A program made the position numbers and the translations under genes. The notes beneath the pieces are model-generated. The model saw nothing but the letters and a program-made list of their open reading frames with translations, did no database searches and was not told where the DNA came from. Below, in pieces: positions 53,725 through 62,462 of a DNA stretch of 64,000 nt (the first letter of the stretch is position 1; every line of letters starts with the position of its first letter). Origin of the DNA: CAWFKW01 sp963816535 (lineage in GTDB: Bacteria; Bacteroidota; Ignavibacteria; Tepidaquicellales; OLB5); the NCBI GenBank assembly GCA_963816535.1, contig CAWFKW010000003.1, positions 62,001 to 126,000 on the forward strand, read 5' to 3'.

Positions 53725-54362
53725 TTTAAAACAATCGAACCCCCATCCGAAATCCTTTTCGTGTGAAAAATATTATTCTAAACAAAACAATTTTGGCTTT
53801 TTGGTTTTTAATCCCCCCTTTGTACAAAGGGGGGAATAGAACTTCATAACAGATTTATCCTATCTTTAAAATATTCCCGTCTTTAAGATTATTATAAACG
53901 GGGGTTCAGCCTTGCAATCATTCCCGACCCCGATCGGGAATCTTGGTTTTGCTATATAACAATCAAAACACTCACCGCCAAGGCGCAGAGGCCACGAAGA
54001 AATCTCCTGTAGGGGCGGACCTATGTGTCCGCCCGCTTTTCAATAAAAAATTTCACGCAGAGAACACGGAGAAAAAATCTGTTGAGCCACGATATTTTTC
54101 GTGGCGAAATCCCGATTTATCGGGATCATACCCGACCAGATCGGGAATCCAGACCTGTATTGATAATAGTGTTAATCGGTATGATAATAAGAAATCTTTA
54201 CCATTTGTATTGCTTATGTTTCCTCTGAGTCCTTCTACGAAGAGACTCAGAGGGGACGGCAAACGCTTTTTTATCGTGCTACGACTCCACGTCGTGGCAC
54301 GAATTTTTTTTGATTTATTTCCTCTGAGTCCCTCTACGAGGAGACTCAGAGCGGACGGTGAA
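53725..54362. repeat. Cluster of extragenic palindromes without genes
   Basis: This stretch holds at least seven clear inverted repeats. CCCCCCTTTGTACAAAGGGGGG lies at 53813-53834 and is perfect over 22 bases. ATTCCCGA/TCGGGAAT is at 53920-53941, GGGCGGAC/GTCCGCCC at 54013-54034, GCCACGA/TCGTGGC at 54086-54105 and ATCCCGAT/ATCGGGAT at 54109-54126. Two related hairpins with CTCTGAGTC/GACTCAGAG arms are at 54222-54253 and 54321-54352, and between them CACGTCGTGGCACGA at 54286-54302. Interspersed are fragments such as CCGCCAAGGCGCAGAGG, with a similar CCGCTAAGGCGCAAAGG near 54566. The open frames here are only read-through of these repeats. This is typical of dispersed repeat dumping grounds. 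Confidence 0.8.
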
Positions 54363-54436
54363 TAAAAGTTTTTGCAAATGACGTCTGCAAAACCAAAATC
54401 CCCTCATCATTTATTGACGGGGGGATTTTTTTTATT
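54363..54436. repeat. Direct repeat including a terminator (copy 2)
   Basis: Near-identical to 53653-53724, differing at a few positions (for example, TTTATTGACGG against TTTATATGACGG) and carrying a longer T-run. There is no intact gene directly ahead of it. It may be the remains of a duplicated lipoprotein 3' end, or a mobile copy of the terminator block. Confidence 0.8.
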
Positions 54437-54602
54437 CCATCAACGCGATTATGTCATTCCCGCCGCGCCAAGCTTTAGCATGACGTAGGCGGGAATCTTG
54501 GTTTTTATTAATCCTGAGCTGTGGCTCAGACGGGTCTGCCACATCTTTACTGTCCAAAAATTCGCCGCTAAGGCGCAAAGGCGCGGGGACAATTGTGGGA
54601 TA
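54437..54602. repeat. Further extragenic repeat fragments
   Basis: Contains CATTCCCGCCGCGCC with the matching GGCGGGAATCTTGG arm (about 54453-54500), a CTGAGCTGTGGCTCAG hairpin (about 54514-54530), and a second GCCGCTAAGGCGCAAAGG fragment. It separates copy 2 of the terminator block from the metallopeptidase gene. Confidence 0.55.
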
Positions 54603-55628
54603 TCAAAAGAATCTTTCTTGTGGTTCTTCATTATCCGCTCTATGCTGAGTCAAATTCTTATCAGCATTTACAAGAGTAGATAAAAATTCAGCATAAGTTT
54701 TCTGTTTTATTCTTCTTGTTTTTATTAAGGCTGCACGAATTATTTCTCCGTCAGCTTTGTGTTCTTTCAGCCAGTCGAGATGAACGTTATAAGGGGGCGA
54801 TTGAAATTTGCACAGTTTTTCGTAGGTCTCAAATATGCCGGGGTTTTTATCCCTCAATTTCTGAGTAATTATATGAGTATAAAATTGCGCCAAACCTTCA
54901 ACAACCTTTATATCAGTCGCCGAAAAGAAATTTGTATCCCATGTTTTATTATGAATGTCCTTCCCACGGTGCGTATAGGCATGCACAAGCTCATGACACA
55001 ATACAATAACGGTCAAATCCTCAATATTCATATTGAAAGTTAAGGCAATAATTCCTATGGGGAGCCAGTAAAGGTGAATTTCAGGTATAAAGTAATAATA
55101 CGCGCCCATAATATCTTCCTGAATTGAACTGATCTCTTTTGTGACGCTATAATTTTCCAGCTCTTTATTAATTGCATCAACAAATTCCTTCACCAATAGC
55201 ATGTCGTCTGGCTTAGGTATTAACTCTAGTTTCTTTACACTCTCAAGATTTAATGTGGTTAGCAAATTTTTCAAAACAAAGTCGATGCCGTTTGCGGTAT
55301 CAGAAAGTAAATGTCTCTTAAAAAGCAAATGCCAGGGAATAGATTTGTGCTTTTCTAACAACTCAAACAAAGGAATTGGTATGCCATTTACAATTTTTAC
55401 AGGAATCAGAACAGGATTGTTTTCATCGTGTAAGCTTAAGCCAGTTTCTTTTACGATCATTTGCCTTAATCTTTGATTCCATCTGTCTTTAACGTTTCTA
55501 ACTGTTTGCTGAATTGGTATTTCGAGTTTCTTAAAAATTTCGGCAAACTGCAATTCAACTCCCTTCGGAGTTCTGTCGTTATAGGAACTGCTCGAATAAT
55601 ATTTATCTTTCCCGCCAAACGTAATCAT
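54603..55628 (-). CDS. Putative zinc metallopeptidase (HExxH...E), third gene of a defence-like operon
   Basis: A 341-residue protein of no family I recognise by name. Residues 205-221 form the helix VIVLCHELVHAYTHR with a HELVH zinc site (H212, E213, H216), and a further Glu244 in VVEGLAQFYTH is suitably spaced as a third ligand, as in gluzincin-type peptidases. Basic N-terminal half with WNQRLRQMIVKET. No signal peptide, so it should act in the cytoplasm. Its ATG overlaps the methyltransferase stop by four bases (ATGA), so the two are translated together. In this place it might process a partner protein or act on infection, but nothing in the sequence proves activity or target. Confidence 0.78.
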   Translation of the reverse strand: MITFGGKDKYYSSSSYNDRTPKGVELQFAEIFKKLEIPIQQTVRNVKDRWNQRLRQMIVKETGLSLHDENNPVLIPVKIVNGIPIPLFELLEKHKSIPWHLLFKRHLLSDTANGIDFVLKNLLTTLNLESVKKLELIPKPDDMLLVKEFVDAINKELENYSVTKEISSIQEDIMGAYYYFIPEIHLYWLPIGIIALTFNMNIEDLTVIVLCHELVHAYTHRGKDIHNKTWDTNFFSATDIKVVEGLAQFYTHIITQKLRDKNPGIFETYEKLCKFQSPPYNVHLDWLKEHKADGEIIRAALIKTRRIKQKTYAEFLSTLVNADKNLTQHRADNEEPQERFF

Positions 55629-58600
55629 TGTATTTTGAACCTCTCGTATTCTTTCCTGCTTATTACTTTTTCTATTTTGGAGTCAACAATTGTTGCTTCC
55701 TCGTATGTCAATTCGTAAATTTTGTAAACCGCAATGTCCAATTGATTTTCCAAGTCTTGTGTTGCAAGACGTTTTTCTTTGTTCTTAATTATACCGTTTA
55801 CCATGTTAATAATTTTTTCTTGAATGTTATCGCTAGGTAGTTTAATTGGCAATTGCTCCAAAAAAGTCTTTGAAATGTTTACCGTTAATGTTGAGCTGTT
55901 TGAAAAATTTGATGAATAATACCAATTCAATAATGAGGAATTTAGCAAGCCCAATAAGTATTTTATGCTAACAGTGCTGGTGGGTTTAGAATATATTATA
56001 TTTGTAGAATTAAAGGTATAATATTTCTTATTGTCGTATGCTACAACCAATGGCTTTAAACCCCCTCCAATTCTTTGTGTAATTAATTTCTCATCTTTTA
56101 AAAATATTTCCTCGTCACGCGCTCTATATAATTTGTTTCGGTCATACATTATATATCTGTTATTGAAATGAGTTGCAAATCTTTTTATATCCTTTCCTTC
56201 TAACAAAGGTTTGTATTTGCTACTCTTAGGATAATCTGAAATATACTTGCTTTTACCCGGTCCTGTAGCAATTCCACCGGCAAGAATTTCGAAACAGACA
56301 TCTAAGCGTTTTGTTTCATTATTGATTTTCGAATTTAACTTACTTGAATCAGCAGTAGCAAATATGTTAAAAGTATAACTAATATTTTTGTAAATATCAT
56401 TTTGTTTAATATAACTAACAGTATTTTTTGCCACGCCTTTCTCTATGGCAATAGAATGCAACGTTTTTACTTCTGGCTCTAATATTGAATTCTGTAACAT
56501 AATTATTATTGTTGAGGCCGTGACTTCAGCAAATATTCCAGAAGACAAGTCCACAATAGTGCGTAATGTGGTTTTATCTAAAATGCTCTTTCTTACTGAA
56601 TCAAAGACAGTTGCTCTCAATATTGTATTCGGAACAATAAAGCTCAAAACTCCATCCTTTTTCATTGCATTGAGAGCATACAGGATGAAAATTGCAAATA
56701 CATTGATTTTGCCAGATTGTTTAGCTCGACCCTTTTGCGAACCAATTAAATGTTTTAGGTACTTGTTTTTTATATATTTCTTAAACTCTATTGTAAAATC
56801 TCCTTTTCTGGTAAAAATCCACGGCGGATTTCCAATTATTATATCAAACCCTTCGATTATGCCGAACATCCACTTTGAATCAAACCAACTTGACAATTTG
56901 TGTGTAAATGGCTCCCATGTTGAAAGTTGCAGGGACCTCCCGGAATAGTCTCTTCTTTGAGAAATTAAGCCTGCAATTTTTATTTGTTCGTCGATAAAGT
57001 CTATCTCTATCTTGTCTTTTTGAACACCTGAGGCAACAAAGTAATCGTTTCTTAAATCTTCTAGTTTCTTAATGTGCTTGCTTTCGTCAAATAAAGAGAT
57101 TCTATGAGTTTCTTCTTCAAGACCAATCAGTGTAGTTGCAGCTACGAATTTAAACTCCAAATTCGGCAAGGGAATAATTCCTCTATTATATTTTTTGTCA
57201 TCAATTTCTTCCTCTACAACTAGAGTTAAAAAACAACGTAATTTACTAAGTTCAACCGCAATGGTTTGCACGTCGACTCCATATATACACTTTTGTATTA
57301 GACCAAATTTTCTTATAAAATTTAAATTCTCATTTTTGAATTTATTTTTAATTTGCTCTTTCAGTGTATTATCTTCAATATTACCTATCATTTTTTCAAA
57401 CCAGAGTTCCGATTTTGGGTCAATCTTCTGTAGTATCAATAGCATCTTTTGTAGAATACCAATGGGAAAAGCACCACTTCCGCATGCTGGGTCAAGTATT
57501 TTCACATTGTCTATCGCATTGAGAAGGTTCTTTTTTTCAGGTTGAGTTAATGATGTTTGCTCGTTTGAGTAAGCCATAAGTAATCGAAGCTTCTCCTCTC
57601 CAATTTCAGTCTTGCTTTTTAGGTATATCATTAAGGATTCATCGACCATATACTCCACTATTGCCCGCGGTGTATAATAACTGCCAGTAGATTTTCTTGC
57701 GGTTTCACCTGTTTCTGGATTAATTTCCGCCAGCAAATTTTCGAAGATTCTCCCCAACATCTCGGGATCGACAGAAAGTTCAATGTCTATCGAGGTATTT
57801 TCATCAATTGTAAAATTGAAATTTTCAAGTGTACCAAATAATTCTAAGAACCAACTATTGGGTATCAAAAGTGTATTTACTAGAGATGGGACATAAAAGT
57901 CATCTTCGTTTGGTTCAAATAATCCCCCATTTAGAAATGGAACATCTTTATAGAAACCCTTTTGATAATCGGTAGATCTTTCTTCTGATTTAGTATTTAG
58001 TGCCTCGAAGAATAATTTCTCAAGAACAGAATGATAATAATTTTGATTTTTGATAACTGCGTTACTTGAAAGTATCTCTGAGGGAATTAATGGCAAACCG
58101 TTTCTTGAAACCTTCTTATTTAAAAACCAACAAAATACTATTCTGCCAATTAATCTGACTGCAAATTCCTGAAGAGTTGTTTTATCGGTAAAGCTAGGTA
58201 ATTTCAACAAAGGCTTGAAACTTTTTATGCTACCGCTAACGGTTCTATCGCCACCAGAAAGTCTAGTAAATTGTAAAGCAATTTCTGTAAAAAAATCTTT
58301 TGTCACCTTCTCTACGCTGAACGCATCTTTTATATCATTAAGCAATTTTTCGCTTTTTAAAAGGATATCGAACCTGTCCACAGCAGTTCTAACTGTTTCC
58401 CCTTCTCCTAACACATAAGTAAAGCGTTTCGGCTCTGTTTTATTGTCAATTCTGTTTCCAATCTCATCTTTAGAGGATGTTTCAGATATATAGGAAAAAC
58501 GCCATTTGTTGTTTAACTTGTAGACCGCGAAACAACCATCTACTTGCTTGTAATATTTCCTTAAGAGATTTCTTACTCCAACCTTATTTCTTTCTATTTG

Positions 58601-58825
58601 AATATTCTCGTTTAATTCAATTTCAAAAAGACCGATAAGCATTCCATCCGTTGTCTCGAACGTCCCAAGTTCATATCCATTCTTTGCTATGCTTTTGTCA
58701 AGTTCTAAAGTGAAGGGATTGGTTAGTAGATCGGGCTCGTTTGTAATGTTCCTGATTAATTCAATCCAGTTGGCACGCTGATATTTTTTATTTAGGATTG
58801 CTTGTAATTGTAAACGGTTTAACAT
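55625..58825 (-). CDS. Adenine-specific DNA methyltransferase with TaqI/Eco57I-type specificity domain
   Basis: A 1066-residue DNA methylase of the Eco57I/COG1002 type. An N-terminal region (1-160) with LIGLFEIELNENI and RNKVGVRNLLRKYY precedes helical linkers. The SAM motif LDPACGSGAFPIGIL is at about 445-460 and the catalytic IIGNPPWIF at about 662-670. The TaqI-like target-recognition region (about 900-1030) includes DEKLITQRIGGG and LLGLLNSSLLNWYY. It should methylate N6 of adenine at a specific site. In Type IIG enzymes the N-terminus can be a nuclease, but no clear PD-(D/E)xK triad is visible here (FEIEL instead of ExK). It lies 18 bases downstream of the helicase and overlaps the peptidase. 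Confidence 0.88.
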   Translation of the reverse strand: MLNRLQLQAILNKKYQRANWIELIRNITNEPDLLTNPFTLELDKSIAKNGYELGTFETTDGMLIGLFEIELNENIQIERNKVGVRNLLRKYYKQVDGCFAVYKLNNKWRFSYISETSSKDEIGNRIDNKTEPKRFTYVLGEGETVRTAVDRFDILLKSEKLLNDIKDAFSVEKVTKDFFTEIALQFTRLSGGDRTVSGSIKSFKPLLKLPSFTDKTTLQEFAVRLIGRIVFCWFLNKKVSRNGLPLIPSEILSSNAVIKNQNYYHSVLEKLFFEALNTKSEERSTDYQKGFYKDVPFLNGGLFEPNEDDFYVPSLVNTLLIPNSWFLELFGTLENFNFTIDENTSIDIELSVDPEMLGRIFENLLAEINPETGETARKSTGSYYTPRAIVEYMVDESLMIYLKSKTEIGEEKLRLLMAYSNEQTSLTQPEKKNLLNAIDNVKILDPACGSGAFPIGILQKMLLILQKIDPKSELWFEKMIGNIEDNTLKEQIKNKFKNENLNFIRKFGLIQKCIYGVDVQTIAVELSKLRCFLTLVVEEEIDDKKYNRGIIPLPNLEFKFVAATTLIGLEEETHRISLFDESKHIKKLEDLRNDYFVASGVQKDKIEIDFIDEQIKIAGLISQRRDYSGRSLQLSTWEPFTHKLSSWFDSKWMFGIIEGFDIIIGNPPWIFTRKGDFTIEFKKYIKNKYLKHLIGSQKGRAKQSGKINVFAIFILYALNAMKKDGVLSFIVPNTILRATVFDSVRKSILDKTTLRTIVDLSSGIFAEVTASTIIIMLQNSILEPEVKTLHSIAIEKGVAKNTVSYIKQNDIYKNISYTFNIFATADSSKLNSKINNETKRLDVCFEILAGGIATGPGKSKYISDYPKSSKYKPLLEGKDIKRFATHFNNRYIMYDRNKLYRARDEEIFLKDEKLITQRIGGGLKPLVVAYDNKKYYTFNSTNIIYSKPTSTVSIKYLLGLLNSSLLNWYYSSNFSNSSTLTVNISKTFLEQLPIKLPSDNIQEKIINMVNGIIKNKEKRLATQDLENQLDIAVYKIYELTYEEATIVDSKIEKVISRKEYERFKIQ

Positions 58826-58843
58826 TAGAGTGTTATTTTAAAG

Positions 58844-61800
58844 TTACATAAATGATTCCGATATAATAATGTCGGGGTCCTTAATTTTTATTTTTGTGTC
58901 AGTTTTTTGGTCAGTGTCAGATCGCATATTGCCAATATATTTTTTAGCGATTTTCAAAATTTCTATCTCTTCGTCTGCCGCTTTAAGTTTTTTCTTTCTG
59001 ATTCTTTCAAGTTCTGTAGTAAGATTTGTGTATGTACCGTCAGTTAAAAGCTGAGTTAGCTTATCAAAAATCTCTTCAAATTCATCCGTTACGGCTACCT
59101 TTCTAAGTTCTCGCAGCATTTTCTTAACATTATTAGTCCTTGCATCAGCCTTATCTGCCACGCTAAAATGCGCTCCAGAATCCTGCGTCATCTCTTCTTC
59201 AAATTTCAAAACGGCGTTTGAGATTTGTTCATAGTGACTTTCGGGTAATTCTTTTGCCGTTTCATCAGCTTTTGCTTCGAATATTTTCGCAGCGTGTTCA
59301 AAGTTTAAAGGATATATTTTGTTTTCGTTTCCAGAAAGATAAATCTCTTTCTTTTTACCCTCTTTAACATAGCAAACGGAATGCGATCTAATATCGAGTT
59401 TCTTATCTTTTTCAATATTTGCTTCAAATCCATCTCTCGCGGTTCTTGCTTTCAATGGAATATTTTTAATTTGCTTAAATTTTCCGGGCTCTTTTTCTCT
59501 GAATTTTCTTAAAAATTGCAAATACTGAAGGCGAATATCTTCTTCTTCGCCTTCGCCTGTTCTGTAAAGATTAAATTGTTCAATAATTTCCTCTAGAGTA
59601 TATATTTGTGAATCCTCGCCAAATGCCGAATGAAATCCCTGAAGTTTCATGTAAGCAGTTCTTTTCAATTTTATTTGAGCCTCTCCCTGTGCCGAGGGAT
59701 AAAAATTGTAGTTATAAATCTTACCTGCAATTGAACCAATTCTATTTAAACGACCGATTCTTTGCATCAGGCGTGTGGCGTTCCAAGGCGTGTCATAATT
59801 TACAATTATATTTGCCCTGTGAAGGTTAACACCTTCAGCGAGAACTTCGGTTGAAATGATAATATTATATTCATCTTTATGGTCACCTGTGTAATTCGCA
59901 TCAAAATTTTCAGAAATTTTATCAAACAAATTTTTACGGTTTGTACTGGAAACTGTTAATACATTATTAAAACCATGTGTAGCCAGTTTTTTTGTTAAGT
60001 ATTCGGTAGTATCTTTTGATTCGGAGAAAATTACTAATTTTCCTGTAGGATTTTTTACTGTGTCAAAGATCTGTTTTTGCATCAACTCTAAAAAAACATC
60101 AAACTTAGGGTCGTACTCGATTTTTTCCCATTCTTTACAAAGCTCATCAAGCATATCCTTATCATGTTTCAATCCATCTGAAAATTCTTTTTCGAAATCC
60201 ACGCTTTTGAAAACCCTGTTTCCGGGTTTTTCGTCAGAAATTTTTAAAATTTCCAGTTCAATATCTTCATCATCATACTTTTCTAAGATCAGTTTGTTAA
60301 TATCTAGGTCGGGAGCTATAAAAACTTTGTCCTTTACAAACATAGCAATCATATTATTAGTTGAAACCCGCATTCTATTAAGCGAAATCTTAAACGCATA
60401 AAAACTGCTTTCAAGTCTTTTCACAAGCTGTGTTTTTATTATGAATGCCAATGACCTTGCTGTTAAATCAGCATTCTCATATAATACTTTATGTTCTTCT
60501 TTAAGAAATTTGATTGCCTGATACCTATAGTATTTTAAACCGTTTTCATCTGTTAACACATTCATTGTGTTGTAGAACAGTTCATTTAAATTATCATCAA
60601 GTTTGTATTCTTTTGCTATTGGGGGTTCAATGCCGGGAAATTTAATTTTTTGCTCTTCAAGATCCTTCACATACATTTCTTTTTGTAAATCTTTTCTTGT
60701 TCTCCTAACGGTAATTTGCTGTAATACATTTTCTCTAATATCCTGATATAACTTCCTAATTTTATTTACATCAAATATGGCCTCTTTCTTTATCTTTCTG
60801 TAACGTACATCAATCTTACCGAAAAATGACTGTAAATTGATACCCAAGGTTGACCTTCTAACGTTTTGGAACAAGGAAATCTGATGATAAATGTCTTGTG
60901 GCCTGTTATTTAATGGTGTAGCTGAAATCAACACAATCTTTTTTTCCCATCCCTCTATCATACCTTCATTTGCTCTGCCTGCTTTGCATATTAGCTGAAG
61001 ATTCTGAAACATTTGAGAAGTTTGGTTCCTGAATTTGTGAGCTTCATCAACTAAGATTAAGTCATATTCTTCTTTCAGGCTATAATCTAATGAAGTTCCG
61101 TTTGCAATTTTCTCTAAACTTCCATTGCTAATAAATTCAGTGTAAGACTTCAAACCAAACAAGTTGAAAGTTCTCTTCCAATTACTCTCAACCGCCGGAG
61201 GATAAACTACCAATATTTTTGTATTCTGTGCGCCGTTTGTAAGGATGAATTTTTTAGCAAGCATTGCGGCAACAACTGTTTTTCCGGTGCCAACAACGTC
61301 TGCCAGAAAAAATCCGTTGTGGTCAATAAGCATATTGTATCCTTGGGTTACAGCGTCGACTTGATAAGAAAGTTTTTTGAAATGTTTTAACGGTATATCG
61401 CCAATCGCTTCCGGGTCATATTCAATATTCTTTCCAAAATATTCTATCAGAAATTTTATGTAAATTTCAAATGGAGTAAATTCCTTGCCAAGGTGTGTTT
61501 GTTCTTTTATTTTATTAAAGTCTTCGGGGAGAATATCTGTTGATTCGGTCCAAAGTTTTTCAAACTCTTCATTTGCGAATTTCACATCTTCATAATCTCT
61601 TAACTCAACATTAAATTCATAATTTGCCTTATTGTAATTCTTGCCAAGTCCCGCATCAGTAAGATTTGACGAACCTGTTATTACTAATCCGGTTGAGTGT
61701 TCATTAAATTGTTCGGGTAAAAAGATATAAATCTTTGCGTGAAGTTTTTTTGATTTGTGTGCTCTTATTTCAATTTTTTTATCTACAATATCCTGCATAA

Positions 61801-62137
61801 AATCTAAAATTCCCTGTTCAACTAATTTATCATATCGTGCCTCGCGTATATCTTCTTCCATCCATCTTACAAATTCTTCTCTTGTCTTTTTATCCTCCCC
61901 AAAAAACATTAAACCTCTTCTTTGGGCTTCTGCCGCCATGTGGTCGACGTTTATTCCAACAAGTATTTTTACTTTTGGTACTTTAAGTAAATGTTCTCTA
62001 ATGGAAAAATATCCTGAACTTCTGAAATATCCGACAACTGCATTAAAAGCATATAGATTGGGCATATAAGTAAACACGCCTTCAAATTTCTCAAAGAGGC
62101 TGTTACTTTTTTCATTGGTAAAAAACTTAGTTGACAT
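58844..62137 (-). CDS. PLD-nuclease/SNF2-type helicase fusion
   Basis: About 1097 residues; first gene of the operon. I chose ATG 62137 (MSTKFFTNEKSNSLFEKF) because it gives the usual start of such proteins; ATG 62182 would add 15 residues. The N-terminal phospholipase-D-like domain has the HxK motif in KLHAKIYIF (about residue 132) and GSSNLTDAGLG. The SNF2/RapA-like motor follows: ADVVGTGKT (about 282), LILVDEAHKF (about 362), LISATPLNNRP, STEVLAEGVNLH and QRIGRLNRIG (about 792). A long insertion (about 440-690) separates the RecA lobes. C-terminal part is charged and helical. Fits a DNA-translocating restriction subunit using a PLD dimer for cleavage. Confidence 0.88.
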   Translation of the reverse strand: MSTKFFTNEKSNSLFEKFEGVFTYMPNLYAFNAVVGYFRSSGYFSIREHLLKVPKVKILVGINVDHMAAEAQRRGLMFFGEDKKTREEFVRWMEEDIREARYDKLVEQGILDFMQDIVDKKIEIRAHKSKKLHAKIYIFLPEQFNEHSTGLVITGSSNLTDAGLGKNYNKANYEFNVELRDYEDVKFANEEFEKLWTESTDILPEDFNKIKEQTHLGKEFTPFEIYIKFLIEYFGKNIEYDPEAIGDIPLKHFKKLSYQVDAVTQGYNMLIDHNGFFLADVVGTGKTVVAAMLAKKFILTNGAQNTKILVVYPPAVESNWKRTFNLFGLKSYTEFISNGSLEKIANGTSLDYSLKEEYDLILVDEAHKFRNQTSQMFQNLQLICKAGRANEGMIEGWEKKIVLISATPLNNRPQDIYHQISLFQNVRRSTLGINLQSFFGKIDVRYRKIKKEAIFDVNKIRKLYQDIRENVLQQITVRRTRKDLQKEMYVKDLEEQKIKFPGIEPPIAKEYKLDDNLNELFYNTMNVLTDENGLKYYRYQAIKFLKEEHKVLYENADLTARSLAFIIKTQLVKRLESSFYAFKISLNRMRVSTNNMIAMFVKDKVFIAPDLDINKLILEKYDDEDIELEILKISDEKPGNRVFKSVDFEKEFSDGLKHDKDMLDELCKEWEKIEYDPKFDVFLELMQKQIFDTVKNPTGKLVIFSESKDTTEYLTKKLATHGFNNVLTVSSTNRKNLFDKISENFDANYTGDHKDEYNIIISTEVLAEGVNLHRANIIVNYDTPWNATRLMQRIGRLNRIGSIAGKIYNYNFYPSAQGEAQIKLKRTAYMKLQGFHSAFGEDSQIYTLEEIIEQFNLYRTGEGEEEDIRLQYLQFLRKFREKEPGKFKQIKNIPLKARTARDGFEANIEKDKKLDIRSHSVCYVKEGKKKEIYLSGNENKIYPLNFEHAAKIFEAKADETAKELPESHYEQISNAVLKFEEEMTQDSGAHFSVADKADARTNNVKKMLRELRKVAVTDEFEEIFDKLTQLLTDGTYTNLTTELERIRKKKLKAADEEIEILKIAKKYIGNMRSDTDQKTDTKIKIKDPDIIISESFM

Positions 62138-62427
62138 TAAAGTAGAGTAGATTCTGTAATTTTCAAATTTACACATTCTCATCTATTTAAAAAAGTGTTA
62201 AAATTGAGAGATTTTGTGCATCCTGAAATCGTTTCTACTTTGCCATAATTTTGCCGGGAGGGTTATTTGCATCAAAAACGCGGGAATTACCGAATTTTTG
62301 CCTAATTTCACCTGCCTCCGCTAAAGCTTCAGCAGGCAGGCCAATTCACTAATTCATAATTTCACCATTTCCCTATTTCTTTATTTCTCTATTTCTCTAT
62401 TTCTAAACATGTGTATAAATTTTTGCA
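62138..62427. repeat. Repeat-rich gap upstream of the helicase gene
   Basis: Contains the helicase leader, a CCTGCCT/AGGCAGG hairpin (62311-62340) with an AGCTT centre, and an imperfect octamer array at 62371-62402. The array is related to the one before dnaG. No gene was found. Promoter sequences for the leftward operon should lie in its left part. Confidence 0.5.
62371..62402. repeat. Four-unit octamer array, CTCTATTT type
   Basis: CCCTATTT, CTTTATTT and two perfect CTCTATTT units in tandem. Same unit as in 2783-2822. Confidence 0.8.
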
Positions 62428-62456
62428 TTGACTGTGCTATGCAGATGTATTATACT
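62428..62456 (+). promoter_or_regulatory. Strong sigma70-like promoter
   Basis: TTGACT (62428-62433), a 17-base spacer, then TATACT (62451-62456): five of six matches to each of the two standard elements with ideal spacing. Transcription would start near 62463, at the candidate RNA. The match is better than any other in the window. Confidence 0.6.
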
Positions 62457-62462
62457 TGCAAC

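Noticed and set aside
53943..54365. 140-codon open frame in the palindrome cluster
   Set aside because: It translates the hairpin repeats and has no family match or ribosome binding site.
53725..54602. CRISPR array
   Set aside because: The palindromes differ from each other and there are no regularly spaced identical repeats or unique spacers; no cas genes are near.
55625..58825. Complete Type IIG restriction enzyme (cutting and methylating in one chain)
   Set aside because: No convincing PD-(D/E)xK site in the N-terminal region; the cleavage role is more easily given to the PLD domain of the neighbour, but this stays unproven.
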